This document shows positions 50,795 through 59,002 of a stretch of 64,000 nucleotides of DNA, piece after piece. The notes beneath the pieces are model-generated. The model saw only the letters and a list, made by a program, of their open reading frames with translations, did not search any database and was not told the origin of the DNA. Source of the stretch: Actinacidiphila acidipaludis (GTDB lineage Bacteria; Actinomycetota; Actinomycetes; Streptomycetales; Streptomycetaceae); assembly GCF_019890725.1 (NCBI RefSeq), contig NZ_JAINZZ010000033.1, positions 1-64,000 on the forward strand, in the 5' to 3' direction. A program made the position numbers and the translations under genes. Position 1 is the first letter of the stretch; the number at the start of each line of letters is the position of its first letter.

Positions 50795-50804
50795 AACCCT
50801 CTCC

Positions 50805-51779
50805 TCAGAACGCCAGCGCGCGGTCGACGGCGTCCAGCACCCGGTCCAGGCCGGGCAGGTACTCCTCCTCCAGGCGGGCCGGCGGATAGGGCGCGTGGAA
50901 CCCGCCCACGCGCAGCACCGGCGCCTCCAGGTGGTAGAAGGACCGCTCGGTGATCCGGGCGGCGATCTCGGCGCCGGCCCCGTAGAACACCGGCGCCTCG
51001 TGGACCACCACGAGCCGGCCGGTCCGCTCCGCCGACGCCTGGATGGTGTCGAAGTCGATCGGCGACATCGAGCGCAGGTCCAGGACCTCCAGGCTGCGGC
51101 CCTCGTTCGCGGCGGCCGCGGCAGCCTCCAGGCACACCTTGACCATCGGGCCGTAGGCGGCCAGCGTCAGGTCGGTGCCGGGCTTGGCCACGACCGCCTT
51201 GTGCAGGTCCCCGGGCACCGCCGAGACGTCGACCTCGCCCTTGTCCCAGTACCGGCGCTTGGGCTCGAAGACGATCACCGGGTCGTCGCACTCGATGGCC
51301 TGCTGCAGCATCCAGTACGCGTCGTTGGCGTTCGACGGCGAGACGATCTTCAGACCGGCGACGTGCGCGAACAGCGCCTCCGGCGACTCGCTGTGGTGCT
51401 CCACCGCGCCGATACCGCCGCCGTAGGGGATGCGGACGACGACGGGCAGCTTGACCTTGCCGAGCGACCGGGCGTGCATCTTCGCCAGCTGCGTGACGAT
51501 CTGGTCGTAGGCGGGGAAGACGAAGCCGTCGAACTGGATCTCCACCACCGGGCGGTAGCCGCGCAGGGCCAGGCCGATCGCGGTGCCGACGATGCCGGAC
51601 TCCGCGAGCGGGGTGTCGATCACCCGGTCCTCGCCGAAGTCCTTGTGCAGACCGTCGGTGATGCGGAAGACGCCGCCGAGCCGGCCCACGTCCTCACCCA
51701 TGATGACGACCTTCGGGTCGTTCTCCAGGGCCTTGCGGAGCGACTCGTTGAGCGCCTTGGCCAATGGCATCTGGGTCAT
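50805..51779 (-). CDS. bkdB: Branched-chain 2-oxoacid dehydrogenase E1 beta
   Basis: The 324-aa protein is a transketolase-type beta subunit with MPLAKALNESLRKALENDPKVVIMGEDVG, IDTPLAESGIVGTAIGLALRGYRPVVEIQF and AHVAGLKIVSPSNANDAYW. It forms the thiamine diphosphate site with E1 alpha. ATG 51779 follows the E1 alpha stop with a single nt between TGA and ATG, so translation is coupled. The two-subunit E1 next to E2 points to a BCKDH-type rather than a pyruvate dehydrogenase AceE-type complex. Confidence 0.94.
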   Translation of the reverse strand: MTQMPLAKALNESLRKALENDPKVVIMGEDVGRLGGVFRITDGLHKDFGEDRVIDTPLAESGIVGTAIGLALRGYRPVVEIQFDGFVFPAYDQIVTQLAKMHARSLGKVKLPVVVRIPYGGGIGAVEHHSESPEALFAHVAGLKIVSPSNANDAYWMLQQAIECDDPVIVFEPKRRYWDKGEVDVSAVPGDLHKAVVAKPGTDLTLAAYGPMVKVCLEAAAAAANEGRSLEVLDLRSMSPIDFDTIQASAERTGRLVVVHEAPVFYGAGAEIAARITERSFYHLEAPVLRVGGFHAPYPPARLEEEYLPGLDRVLDAVDRALAF

Positions 51780-51780
51780 G

Positions 51781-52926
51781 TCAGTGCCCCTTCCCGGGAG
51801 CGGCCGCATCCTCGAAGGAGGCCTGGTAGGCGGCGAACTGAGCGCGCTCCTCGTCGACGAGCGCGTGCCCGTCGGCGTAGACGTTCTCGAAGATCGCCAT
51901 GGGCTCGGGGTTCGGCATGTTCCGCACCCCGTCGCGCACCCGCTTCGCCAAAGCGTCGCTCTCGGCCTCGACCTCGGCGTAGAACGCCTCGTCGGCCAGG
52001 CCCTCCTTCTCCAGGTAGGTCCGCAGCCGCTGGATGGGGTCCTTCGACGCCCACTCCTCGCGCTCCTCGTCGGCGCGGTAGCGCGTCGGATCGTCCGTGG
52101 TGGTGTGCGCGCCCATCCGGTAGGTGAACGCCTCGACCAGCATCGGGCCCTGACCGCTGCGGGCGTGCTCCAGCGCCGCCCGGGTCACCGCCAGCACCGC
52201 CAGCACGTCGTTGCCGTCGACCCGCACACCCGGGAAGCCGAAGCCCGCGGCGCGCTGGTAGATCGGCACCCGCGACTGCTTCTCGGTCGGCTCGGAGATC
52301 GCCCACTGGTTGTTCTGGCAGAAGAACACCACCGGCGCGTTGTAGACGGCGGCGAAGGTGAACGCCTCGGCCACGTCGCCCTGGCTGGAGGCGCCGTCGC
52401 CGAAGTACGCGATCACCGCGGAGTCCGCGCCGTCCTTGGCCACACCCATCGCGTACCCGGTCGCGTGCAGCGTCTGCGAGCCGATCACGATCGTGTACAG
52501 GTGGAAGTGGTTCTCGTTCGGGTCCCAGCCGCCGTTGTTCACGCCGCGGAACATGCCGAGCAGGTTCAGCGGGTCCACGTCCCGCGTCCACGCCACACCG
52601 TGCTCACGGTAGGTGGGGAAGACGTAGTCCTCCGGGCGGGTGGCTCGTCCCGAGCCGATCTGCGCCGCCTCCTGGCCCAGCAGCGAGGCCCACAGGCCCA
52701 GCTCGCCCTGCCGCTGGAGGGTGATCGCCTCGCCGTCGAAGCGGCGGGTCAGCACCATGTCCCGGTACAGGCCGCGCAGCTCTTCGGCTGTCAGGTCGAT
52801 GGAGTACTCCGGGTGCTCGACGCGCTCGCCCTCGGGGGTCAGCAGCTGTACGAGCCCGGGCTCGCCCCCACGGCGCTTCGCGCCGCCGCGGGTCGTCCTC
52901 CGCGCGGCAGTGCTTTTCACGCTCAC
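51781..52926 (-). CDS. bkdA: Branched-chain 2-oxoacid dehydrogenase E1 alpha
   Basis: The 381-aa protein has the TPP-binding motif YFGDGASSQGDVAEAFTFAA...FFCQNN and the phosphorylation-loop-like YRMGAHTTTDDPTRYR of E1 alpha. The basic N-terminus (RRTTRGGAKRRGG) is a short extension. GTG 52926 has GGAGGAG about 5 nt upstream. As the first gene of the operon, its upstream region (52927-53261) should hold the promoter. Products of this complex serve as starters for branched fatty acids and many polyketides in Streptomyces. Confidence 0.94.
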   Translation of the reverse strand: MSVKSTAARRTTRGGAKRRGGEPGLVQLLTPEGERVEHPEYSIDLTAEELRGLYRDMVLTRRFDGEAITLQRQGELGLWASLLGQEAAQIGSGRATRPEDYVFPTYREHGVAWTRDVDPLNLLGMFRGVNNGGWDPNENHFHLYTIVIGSQTLHATGYAMGVAKDGADSAVIAYFGDGASSQGDVAEAFTFAAVYNAPVVFFCQNNQWAISEPTEKQSRVPIYQRAAGFGFPGVRVDGNDVLAVLAVTRAALEHARSGQGPMLVEAFTYRMGAHTTTDDPTRYRADEEREEWASKDPIQRLRTYLEKEGLADEAFYAEVEAESDALAKRVRDGVRNMPNPEPMAIFENVYADGHALVDEERAQFAAYQASFEDAAAPGKGH

Positions 52927-53261
52927 GTTCGCTCCTCCGTCTGTCCGGCCCCCGGGATCCGCCGGCGGCCAGCTGGGGTCTCCCCACCGATGGGGTGGGG
53001 AAGGCTCTCACCTGGTCCGACATGACGCACGGGGTGTGTGCGGCACGGCAGGGCCAGGCGCGACAGTGCCCCGGCTTATGGCCCGCAAGACAAGACGTTA
53101 CCCATAAGGTCCGCCCTTGTGCGAAGCCGTCCGACCTGCGGTTTTGCTTTGATTTCCTAGTAGATTCGCGTTCCCGCAGGCCACCGGGACAATCGCACCG
53201 TATCCCGGATACCGGAACTGCGTAAGAGGCAGCGGGATCACAATGGTGCGAGGCTTGGCAT
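52927..53261. other. 335-bp divergent regulatory region between bkdA and response regulator gene
   Basis: There is no gene here. It contains a 7-bp inverted repeat CTTATGG (53075-53081) / CCATAAG (53102-53108) with CAAGACAAGAC between the arms. The following AT-rich segment near 53140-53165 includes TAGATT. These are possible operator and promoter elements for either divergent gene, but I found no convincing -35/-10 pair. Confidence 0.45.
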
Positions 53262-53903
53262 GTGAGTGAAGAAGGAAATATCCGCGTATTCCTCCTCGAC
53301 GACCACGAGGTGGTGCGGCGGAGCGTGCACGACCTGCTGTCGGCGGCCGACGGCATGGACATCGTCGGCGAGGCGGCGAACGCCGCGGAGGCCCCCGACC
53401 GCATCCCCGCCACTCACCCCGACGTCGCCGTGCTCGACGTGCGGCTGCCCGAGGGCGCCAACGTCGAGATCTGCCGTGAGGTCCGCTCCCACGCCCCCGG
53501 CGTGGCCTGCCTGATGCTCACCTCCTACGCCGACGACGAGGCGCTCTTCGACGCGGTGATGGCCGGCGCGGCCGGCTTCGTGCCGAAGGTGATCCGCGGC
53601 CAGGACCTGATCCAGGCGGTCCGCGAGGTGGCCGCGGGCCACACGCTGCTGGACCCGGCCGACACCGCGAAGGTCATGGAACGGCTCCGCGGCGGCGGCA
53701 CCCGGTCGGAGTCGGTGCAGGTCGAGGACGTGGGCGTGAAGGAACTGACGAGCGACGAGCGGCAGATCCTGGACCTGATCGGCGAGGGCCTGACCAACCG
53801 GCAGATAGGCGAACGCCTCGGCCAGAAGGAGCGCCGCGTCCGCAAGGGCGTGACGTCCATCCTGGCGAAGCTGGCGACCGAGCGGCATCACGCGCTGGGG
53901 TGA
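53262..53903 (+). CDS. NarL/LuxR-type response regulator
   Basis: The 213-aa protein has a receiver domain with Asp13/Asp14 (FLLDDHE), phosphoacceptor Asp59 (VLDVRLPEG), LTSYAD and the conserved FVPK lysine. The C-terminal HTH (LTSDERQILDLIGEGLTNRQIGERLGQKERRVRKGVTSILAKL) has a recognition helix (KERRVRKGVT) more basic than the usual SEKTVKNHVS. No histidine kinase gene is adjacent. It may be an orphan regulator, and it lies divergently upstream of bkd. Confidence 0.92.
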   Translation: MSEEGNIRVFLLDDHEVVRRSVHDLLSAADGMDIVGEAANAAEAPDRIPATHPDVAVLDVRLPEGANVEICREVRSHAPGVACLMLTSYADDEALFDAVMAGAAGFVPKVIRGQDLIQAVREVAAGHTLLDPADTAKVMERLRGGGTRSESVQVEDVGVKELTSDERQILDLIGEGLTNRQIGERLGQKERRVRKGVTSILAKLATERHHALG

Positions 53904-53991
53904 CGCCGAGGTGAGGGTCCGCGAGGATCCCTGGGGATTCCCGCGGGATTCGCGGGGGATTTCCAGGGCGATGCCCGAGCGACTCCAGGGG

Positions 53992-54094
53992 GGTGGCGTG
54001 AGGTGGCGCCGGGGGTGCGAACCGGCGCACGAGGGGTGGCGCGGGGTGGCGTCAGGGGTGCGGAGTGCGCTGTGCGCCCCGGTGGCGCGCCACC
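53992..54094. repeat. GGTGGCG cluster ending in a 14-bp palindrome
   Basis: GGTGGCG occurs at 53992, 54002, 54035, 54045 and 54081, and its complement at 54088. The last two form the palindrome GGTGGCGCGCCACC (54081-54094). The cluster lies between the response regulator and APH-like gene and may be terminator-like or regulatory DNA. Confidence 0.6.
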
Positions 54095-54134
54095 CCACCC
54101 AAAAGGGGTCCTTTCGTGATCTACGCTGAGCCCC

Positions 54135-55169
54135 GTGACGGGCAGCACGGCGACGAAGCCTGCGGCGCTCAGCGCTCTGCTGCGCCGCTACACGGACTCA
54201 GGCGACCTGATGACCTGCGAGCCCGTCCCCCGCGGCCTGCTGAACCGCGGCTGGCGGCTGACCACCACCAACGGCCGGTTCTTCGTCAAGCAGTACGTCT
54301 CCACCGACACCGCGAACCCGGTCGTCATCGGCCGCCAGCACCGCGCCACCCGGCTCCTGGCCCGCCTGGGCCTGCCCGCCGCGGCCCCGCTGCCCGACGA
54401 CCGCGGCGCGACGGTCAGCGTCGTCGGCGGCACCGGCTACGCGCTGTTCCCCTGGGTCGAGGGCCGGCACCGCGAGGGCACCGAGCTCACCGAGGCCCAG
54501 TCGCGGCGGCTCGGCACCCTGCTGGGCCGGGTGCACACCGCCCTGGCCAGCGTCCAGCCGCCCGCCCCGCCCCGCCTGCACCCCAGCGCCGACCCCGGCC
54601 GCACACACGCCGACATCGCACGATTACTGGGCCTGGTGCGGACCCACCGCGCCGCCGACGCCGCCGACGCGGCCTTCGACTCCCTCGCCGAGCAGCGCCT
54701 GCTGGAACGCAGGATCCTGCTGCGGCACCACGCCCACCGGCGCCCACCGGCCGCGCACGGCCCGGTCAGCGGCTGGGTGCACGGCGACTTCCATCCGCTG
54801 AACCTGCTCTACCGCGGCGACGAACCCGCCGCCATCGTCGACTGGGACCGGCTCGGGGTGAAGCCCCGCGCCGAGGAGGCCGTCAGGGCCGCGGCGATCT
54901 TCTTCCTCCACCCCGTGGACGGCCGCCTCGACCTGCGCAAGGTGCGCGCCTACGCGCGGGCCTACCGGCGGGCCGCCGACGCCACCTCCGAGGAGGTCGC
55001 GGCCGCCGTGCACCGCGTGTGGTGGGAGCGGCTCAACGACTTCTGGATGCTCCACTGGCACTACGGGCGCGCCGACCGCCGCGCCGACCACCAGTTCCCG
55101 GCCGCCTCCGCACTGGCCGTGTGGTGGACCGAGGAGTACGCGGCGGTGCGCGAGGCGTTCGCGGGGTGA
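54135..55169 (+). CDS. APH-family phosphotransferase, contains TTA codon
   Basis: The 344-aa protein is an aminoglycoside phosphotransferase/choline kinase-fold enzyme. It has an N-terminal ATP-binding lobe (GRFFVKQYV lysine), WVHGDFHPLNLLYR with the catalytic Asp, and AIVDWDRLG for the metal-binding Asp. Most chromosomal actinobacterial members phosphorylate unknown metabolites rather than antibiotics. Codon 164 (54624-54626) is TTA, so bldA tRNA should be required. It is convergent with the Ser/Thr kinase gene, leaving only 15 nt between stops. Confidence 0.9.
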   Translation: MTGSTATKPAALSALLRRYTDSGDLMTCEPVPRGLLNRGWRLTTTNGRFFVKQYVSTDTANPVVIGRQHRATRLLARLGLPAAAPLPDDRGATVSVVGGTGYALFPWVEGRHREGTELTEAQSRRLGTLLGRVHTALASVQPPAPPRLHPSADPGRTHADIARLLGLVRTHRAADAADAAFDSLAEQRLLERRILLRHHAHRRPPAAHGPVSGWVHGDFHPLNLLYRGDEPAAIVDWDRLGVKPRAEEAVRAAAIFFLHPVDGRLDLRKVRAYARAYRRAADATSEEVAAAVHRVWWERLNDFWMLHWHYGRADRRADHQFPAASALAVWWTEEYAAVREAFAG

Positions 55170-55184
55170 GGAACGGCCCTAGGG

Positions 55185-56726
55185 CTAGTTCGCGCCGCCC
55201 GACTGCGCCGTGTCCGACGGCGTCGGCTCGGTGGTCGGCGGCGTCGTCGGCGGGGTCGTCGGCGGCGTCGTCTTCGGGGTCGTGGGCGGCGGAGTGGTCT
55301 TCGTCGGCGTCGCCGGCGTCGTCGGCGGAGTGGTGGTGGGCGCGGTCGTCGGAGCCTTCGTCGGCTTGGTGGCCGTGTCCGTCGGCCCGGTGTCCGTCGG
55401 CCCGGTGCTGACCTGGCCGCTGTCCGTCGGCTCCTGGCTCGGGGTGTTCTGCTGCTGGCCGGTGTCCTGCGTCACCGACGGCGGGGTCGTGTCGGCCGGG
55501 GTGTTGCCCGCGCCCCCGCTGTGCGTGGCCAGGTAGAGGCCGATGACGGCGGCCACCACCGCGGCGATCACGAACAGCACCGGCTTGGCCCAGCGGTTCC
55601 CGCCGCCGTTCCCGCCGGGGCCCTCGCCGTAGCCGTGCACGTCGTCGCCGCTGGTGCCGCCGATCCCGGCGAGCAGCGGCGGGCCGAGCTCCGCGGTCAT
55701 CCCCGGGTGCTCGCCGGGGCCGGCCGACTGGACCATGGTCGGCGCGGTTCCGGCGCCGGCCATCGGGGCCGCCAGCGGCACCGGCCCGGTGTTCCACATG
55801 CCGCCGGTCCAGCCGCCCTGCTGCGTCAGCGCCTGGTGGGCGTAGCCGACGACGCCGCGGAACTCCTCGGCGCTCTGGAAGCGGTCCTCGGGCTGCTTGG
55901 CCAGGGCCCGCAGCACCAGGCCGTCCAGCTCCGGCGGCACGCGGTCGTTGATCTCCGACGGCGGCCGCGGCTCGTCCTGGACGTGCTGGTAGACCACCGA
56001 CAGCGGGGTCTCGCCGACGAACGGCGGCCGCAGCGCCAGCAGCTCGTACAGCAGGCAGCCCGTCGCGTACAGGTCGCTGCGGTGGTCGACGGTCTTGCCG
56101 AGGGCCTGCTCCGGCGACAGGTACTGCGGGGTGCCCATCACCATGCCGGTCTGCGTCATCGTGCTCGCCGCGCCGTGCAGCGCGCGGGCGATGCCGAAGT
56201 CCATGACCTTGACCGCGCCCGTGGTCGTGATGATCACGTTCGCGGGCTTGATGTCGCGGTGCACGATGCCGTGCTGGTGGCTGTAGGCCAGGGCGTCCAG
56301 CACCCCGGACACGATCAGCAGCGCCTGGTCCACCGGCGGCGGCGTGGGCCCGCTGAGCAGGTCGCGGATGGTGTGGCCCTCGACGAGCTCCATGACGATG
56401 TACGGCACGGCGCCGGTCGCGGTGCGGTCCTCGCCGGAGTCGTAGACCGCGACGACCGCGTGGTGGTTCAGACCCGCCACCGACTGCGCCTCGCGCGTGA
56501 AGCGGGCCTTGGACACCGGGTCCTCCGCCAGGTCCGAGCGCAGCAGCTTCACGGCGACGATCCGGCCCAGCCGCAGGTCCTCGGCCGCGAACACCTCGGC
56601 CATGCCGCCGCGGCCCAGCTTGCCGGTCAGGCGGTAGCGGCCCTCACCGACGAGGGTGCCCACGCCCCACTGCCCGGAGGTCTCCGACGCTCCGGTTCCG
56701 GCGGTCGTCTCATTGGGGTCGACCAT
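55185..56726 (-). CDS. Membrane Ser/Thr protein kinase (Pkn-type) with Thr/Pro-rich tail
   Basis: The 513-aa protein has a Hanks-type kinase domain at about residues 25-290: LGRGGMAEVFAAEDLRLGRIVAVKLL (Gly loop and Lys), HRDIKPANV, MDFGIARA and GTPQYLSPEQA. The linker contains YAHQALTQ and Gly/Pro-rich parts, then a transmembrane helix (AKPVLFVIAAVVAAVIGLYL). The extracellular tail is almost only Thr, Pro and Ser (TTPPTTP repeats), with no PASTA domain. ATG 56726 is used. It is divergent from the second kinase, and the two kinase domains share the MTQTGMV-x-GTPQYLSPEQALG activation loop. Confidence 0.94.
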   Translation of the reverse strand: MVDPNETTAGTGASETSGQWGVGTLVGEGRYRLTGKLGRGGMAEVFAAEDLRLGRIVAVKLLRSDLAEDPVSKARFTREAQSVAGLNHHAVVAVYDSGEDRTATGAVPYIVMELVEGHTIRDLLSGPTPPPVDQALLIVSGVLDALAYSHQHGIVHRDIKPANVIITTTGAVKVMDFGIARALHGAASTMTQTGMVMGTPQYLSPEQALGKTVDHRSDLYATGCLLYELLALRPPFVGETPLSVVYQHVQDEPRPPSEINDRVPPELDGLVLRALAKQPEDRFQSAEEFRGVVGYAHQALTQQGGWTGGMWNTGPVPLAAPMAGAGTAPTMVQSAGPGEHPGMTAELGPPLLAGIGGTSGDDVHGYGEGPGGNGGGNRWAKPVLFVIAAVVAAVIGLYLATHSGGAGNTPADTTPPSVTQDTGQQQNTPSQEPTDSGQVSTGPTDTGPTDTATKPTKAPTTAPTTTPPTTPATPTKTTPPPTTPKTTPPTTPPTTPPTTEPTPSDTAQSGGAN

Positions 56727-57191
56727 CAGTCCTCGCCGTCGTTCGTCCCTCGGCCGGTGTGCCGTGGTCTGCTCGTCATCGGTCTCTGGTGCGCCACCGT
56801 ACCGCGTTTCCCGGGGCACCCATGGTCCGTCCACAGGCCGGGCGGGGTACAGGGGGCGCCGTACGCCGCGGCTGCCTGGTGGGGCGCTTGCTCGCTGCGC
56901 GCCCGCTCAAACGTTCCCGAGGACGCCCCACCGATAACCTCCGCGCGCGGGCGCGCGCGTCGCGCGTGCGGTCAACACAGCATCTTCTGATGTCAGTTGG
57001 GGATGCGGTCCCTTCATCGGGCCCAGCGCACGGGGCTTTCCGGGCAAGGTCCCGGCATTGTGCGGGCACGATGCGTATCAGGTGACGAGATGGTCAACGA
57101 ACTTGACGTGACCGCGCGATCCGCGAGACTTGGCGGGCAAGCTCGGGGACGAGTCTGTCCCGGATCACTTTTCACGGGGGTAGCGGTACTG
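56727..57191. other. 465-bp divergent region between the two kinase genes
   Basis: This region has no convincing gene. It contains a 29-bp alternating CG tract (56942-56970, GCGCGCG type). Upstream start codons for the second kinase are possible (ATG 57090), and a TTGACG at 57103-57108 could be a -35 box. No good -10 follows, so the promoters remain unresolved. Confidence 0.45.
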
Positions 57192-58874
57192 ATGAGCGGG
57201 GACGCCACGCAGAGCGGCGGGTACACGGGACGCTCGGTCGGCGGCGGACGGTACGTGCTGCGTGATCTGCTGGGCCAGGGCGGCATGGCGTCCGTGCACC
57301 TGGCACACGACACGGTGCTCGACCGTCCGGTGGCCGTCAAGACCCTCCACACCAACCTCGGCAACGAGCAGTCCTTCCGCGAGCGGTTCCGCCGCGAGGC
57401 GCAGTCCGTGGCCAAGCTCAACCACACCAACATCGTCTCGGTCTTCGACTCCGGCGAGGACACGATCGACGGCCAGCTCGTGCCGTACATCGTCATGGAG
57501 TACGTCGAGGGCAAGCCGCTCGGCGACGTGCTGGCCGCCGACATCGCCCAGTTCGGGGCGATGCCCGCCGACAAGGCGCTGAAGATCACCGGGGACGTGC
57601 TCGCCGCCCTGGCCGTCAGCCACGAGATGGGCCTGGTCCACCGCGACATCAAGCCCGGCAACGTGATGGTCACCAGGCGCGGCGTGGTCAAGGTGATGGA
57701 CTTCGGCATCGCCCGGGCCATGCAGTCCGGTGTGACGTCGATGACGCAGACCGGCATGGTCGTCGGCACCCCGCAGTACCTGTCGCCCGAGCAGGCCCTC
57801 GGCCGCGGCGTCGACGAGCGCTCCGACCTGTACTCGGTCGGCTGCATGCTCTTCGAACTGCTCACCGGGCGGCTGCCGTTCGACGCGGACTCCCCGCTGG
57901 CGATGGCCTACCAGCACGTGCAGGAGACCCCGCCGACGCCGTCGTCGTTCAACACCGCGCTCGGCCCGGCCATCGACGCGCTCGTGGCGCGCGCGCTGCG
58001 CAAGAACCCGGCGGAGCGTTTCCCGACCGCCGACGCCATGCACGACGAGGTCGACCGCGTACTGGCCGGCACCGCCCGCAACACCATGCCGCTGATCTCC
58101 GGCGCGGCCGCCGCCACCGGACGCGGCGAGGGCGTCGCCGCCTCCGTCTTCCCGCCCGCGAGCGGCCAGGTGCAGACCCCGCCGCCGCACATCCAGACCC
58201 CCTACGCGCCGACCCCGAGCCCCTACGGCCCGGGCACACCGCCGCCGTCCGCCTACGGCTACCCGCAGCAGGGCGCGCAGACCCCGCCGCCCACCCCCGT
58301 CTACAACATGGCGCCCGCCCCGGCGCCCATGCAGCAGCGGCCCACCGGGCCGGGCGGCGGCAACGGCTCCGGGGGCGGACGCTCCAGCAACACGCCCGTG
58401 GTCGTCGGATCGATCATCGCCGTCGCCGCGGTCGCGGTGATCATCGTCATCATCGTGGCGATGACCGGGGGCGGCGGCAAGAACGACGCCGGCGACAACA
58501 CCGACACCACCCCGCCGGTGACCACCACCACCGCGAGCACCGCGCCGACCAGCACCACCGGCGCCGACAGCGTCGTCAAGGGCGACCAGAGCCGCACCAT
58601 CGACGCCTCGCAGTGCACCAACGCCCACAACGACCTGATCAACCCGGGCAAGCCGAACCTCGTCACCATGCCCAACGTGCAGTTCCTGTACGTCGATTCG
58701 GTCGTGGCCTGCTTCAACGCCGCCAACTGGCACTACACGATCAAGCACGTCGACGAGCAGCAGTGGGGACAGGGCACGGTCACCGACCAGTCACCGAAGT
58801 ACCTGGACAACTACGACCCGAAGTCCGGCAAGAAGATCACCATCTGGGTGTCCACCGGCAAGGGCGCCAGCTGA
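57192..58874 (+). CDS. Membrane Ser/Thr protein kinase with single PASTA-like domain
   Basis: The 560-aa protein has a kinase domain at about residues 17-275 (LGQGGMASVHLAHDTVLDRPVAVKTL, HRDIKPGNV, MDFGIARA, GTPQYLSPEQA). A Pro/Gly/Gln-rich juxtamembrane linker of about 110 residues follows, then a transmembrane helix (VVVGSIIAVAAVAVIIVIIVAM). The extracellular region has a Thr/Asp-rich stalk and one PASTA-like module (about 475-560, VTMPNVQFLYVDSVVACFNAANW). PASTA domains bind muropeptides or lipid II in PknB relatives. ATG 57192 was selected, and ATG 57090 is an alternative. Confidence 0.94.
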   Translation: MSGDATQSGGYTGRSVGGGRYVLRDLLGQGGMASVHLAHDTVLDRPVAVKTLHTNLGNEQSFRERFRREAQSVAKLNHTNIVSVFDSGEDTIDGQLVPYIVMEYVEGKPLGDVLAADIAQFGAMPADKALKITGDVLAALAVSHEMGLVHRDIKPGNVMVTRRGVVKVMDFGIARAMQSGVTSMTQTGMVVGTPQYLSPEQALGRGVDERSDLYSVGCMLFELLTGRLPFDADSPLAMAYQHVQETPPTPSSFNTALGPAIDALVARALRKNPAERFPTADAMHDEVDRVLAGTARNTMPLISGAAAATGRGEGVAASVFPPASGQVQTPPPHIQTPYAPTPSPYGPGTPPPSAYGYPQQGAQTPPPTPVYNMAPAPAPMQQRPTGPGGGNGSGGGRSSNTPVVVGSIIAVAAVAVIIVIIVAMTGGGGKNDAGDNTDTTPPVTTTTASTAPTSTTGADSVVKGDQSRTIDASQCTNAHNDLINPGKPNLVTMPNVQFLYVDSVVACFNAANWHYTIKHVDEQQWGQGTVTDQSPKYLDNYDPKSGKKITIWVSTGKGAS

Positions 58875-58895
58875 CGCGACCGCCGACCCGGCACA

Positions 58896-58931
58896 CCGCG
58901 GGCCCCCTCCCGGCTGGGAGGGGGCCCGCGG
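58896..58931. terminator. Hairpin terminator with perfect 16-bp arms
   Basis: CCGCGGGCCCCCTCCC - GGCT - GGGAGGGGGCCCGCGG lies 21 bp after the PASTA kinase stop and before the convergent Bpa gene. Confidence 0.92.
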
Positions 58932-59002
58932 TTCTCGGTGCCTGAAAGGCCGGATGCACTACCGGAGGACCACGGCGGACTACCGGACGACTGCCGGCGG
59001 GA

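Noticed and set aside
54006-54028. T-arm-like sequence (GGTTCGCACC on the minus strand)
   Set aside because: The loop does not fit the 7-nt T-loop rule, and no acceptor, D-arm or anticodon arm can be built around it.
54135-55169. APH-like gene as an aminoglycoside resistance determinant
   Set aside because: Only the general fold is visible; substrate-specific residues cannot be assigned and the context is not a resistance cluster.
57090-57191. Upstream ATG start for the PASTA kinase
   Set aside because: It would add 34 residues with no similarity to kinase N-termini; MSGDATQSGG at 57192 is a better fit, though not excluded.
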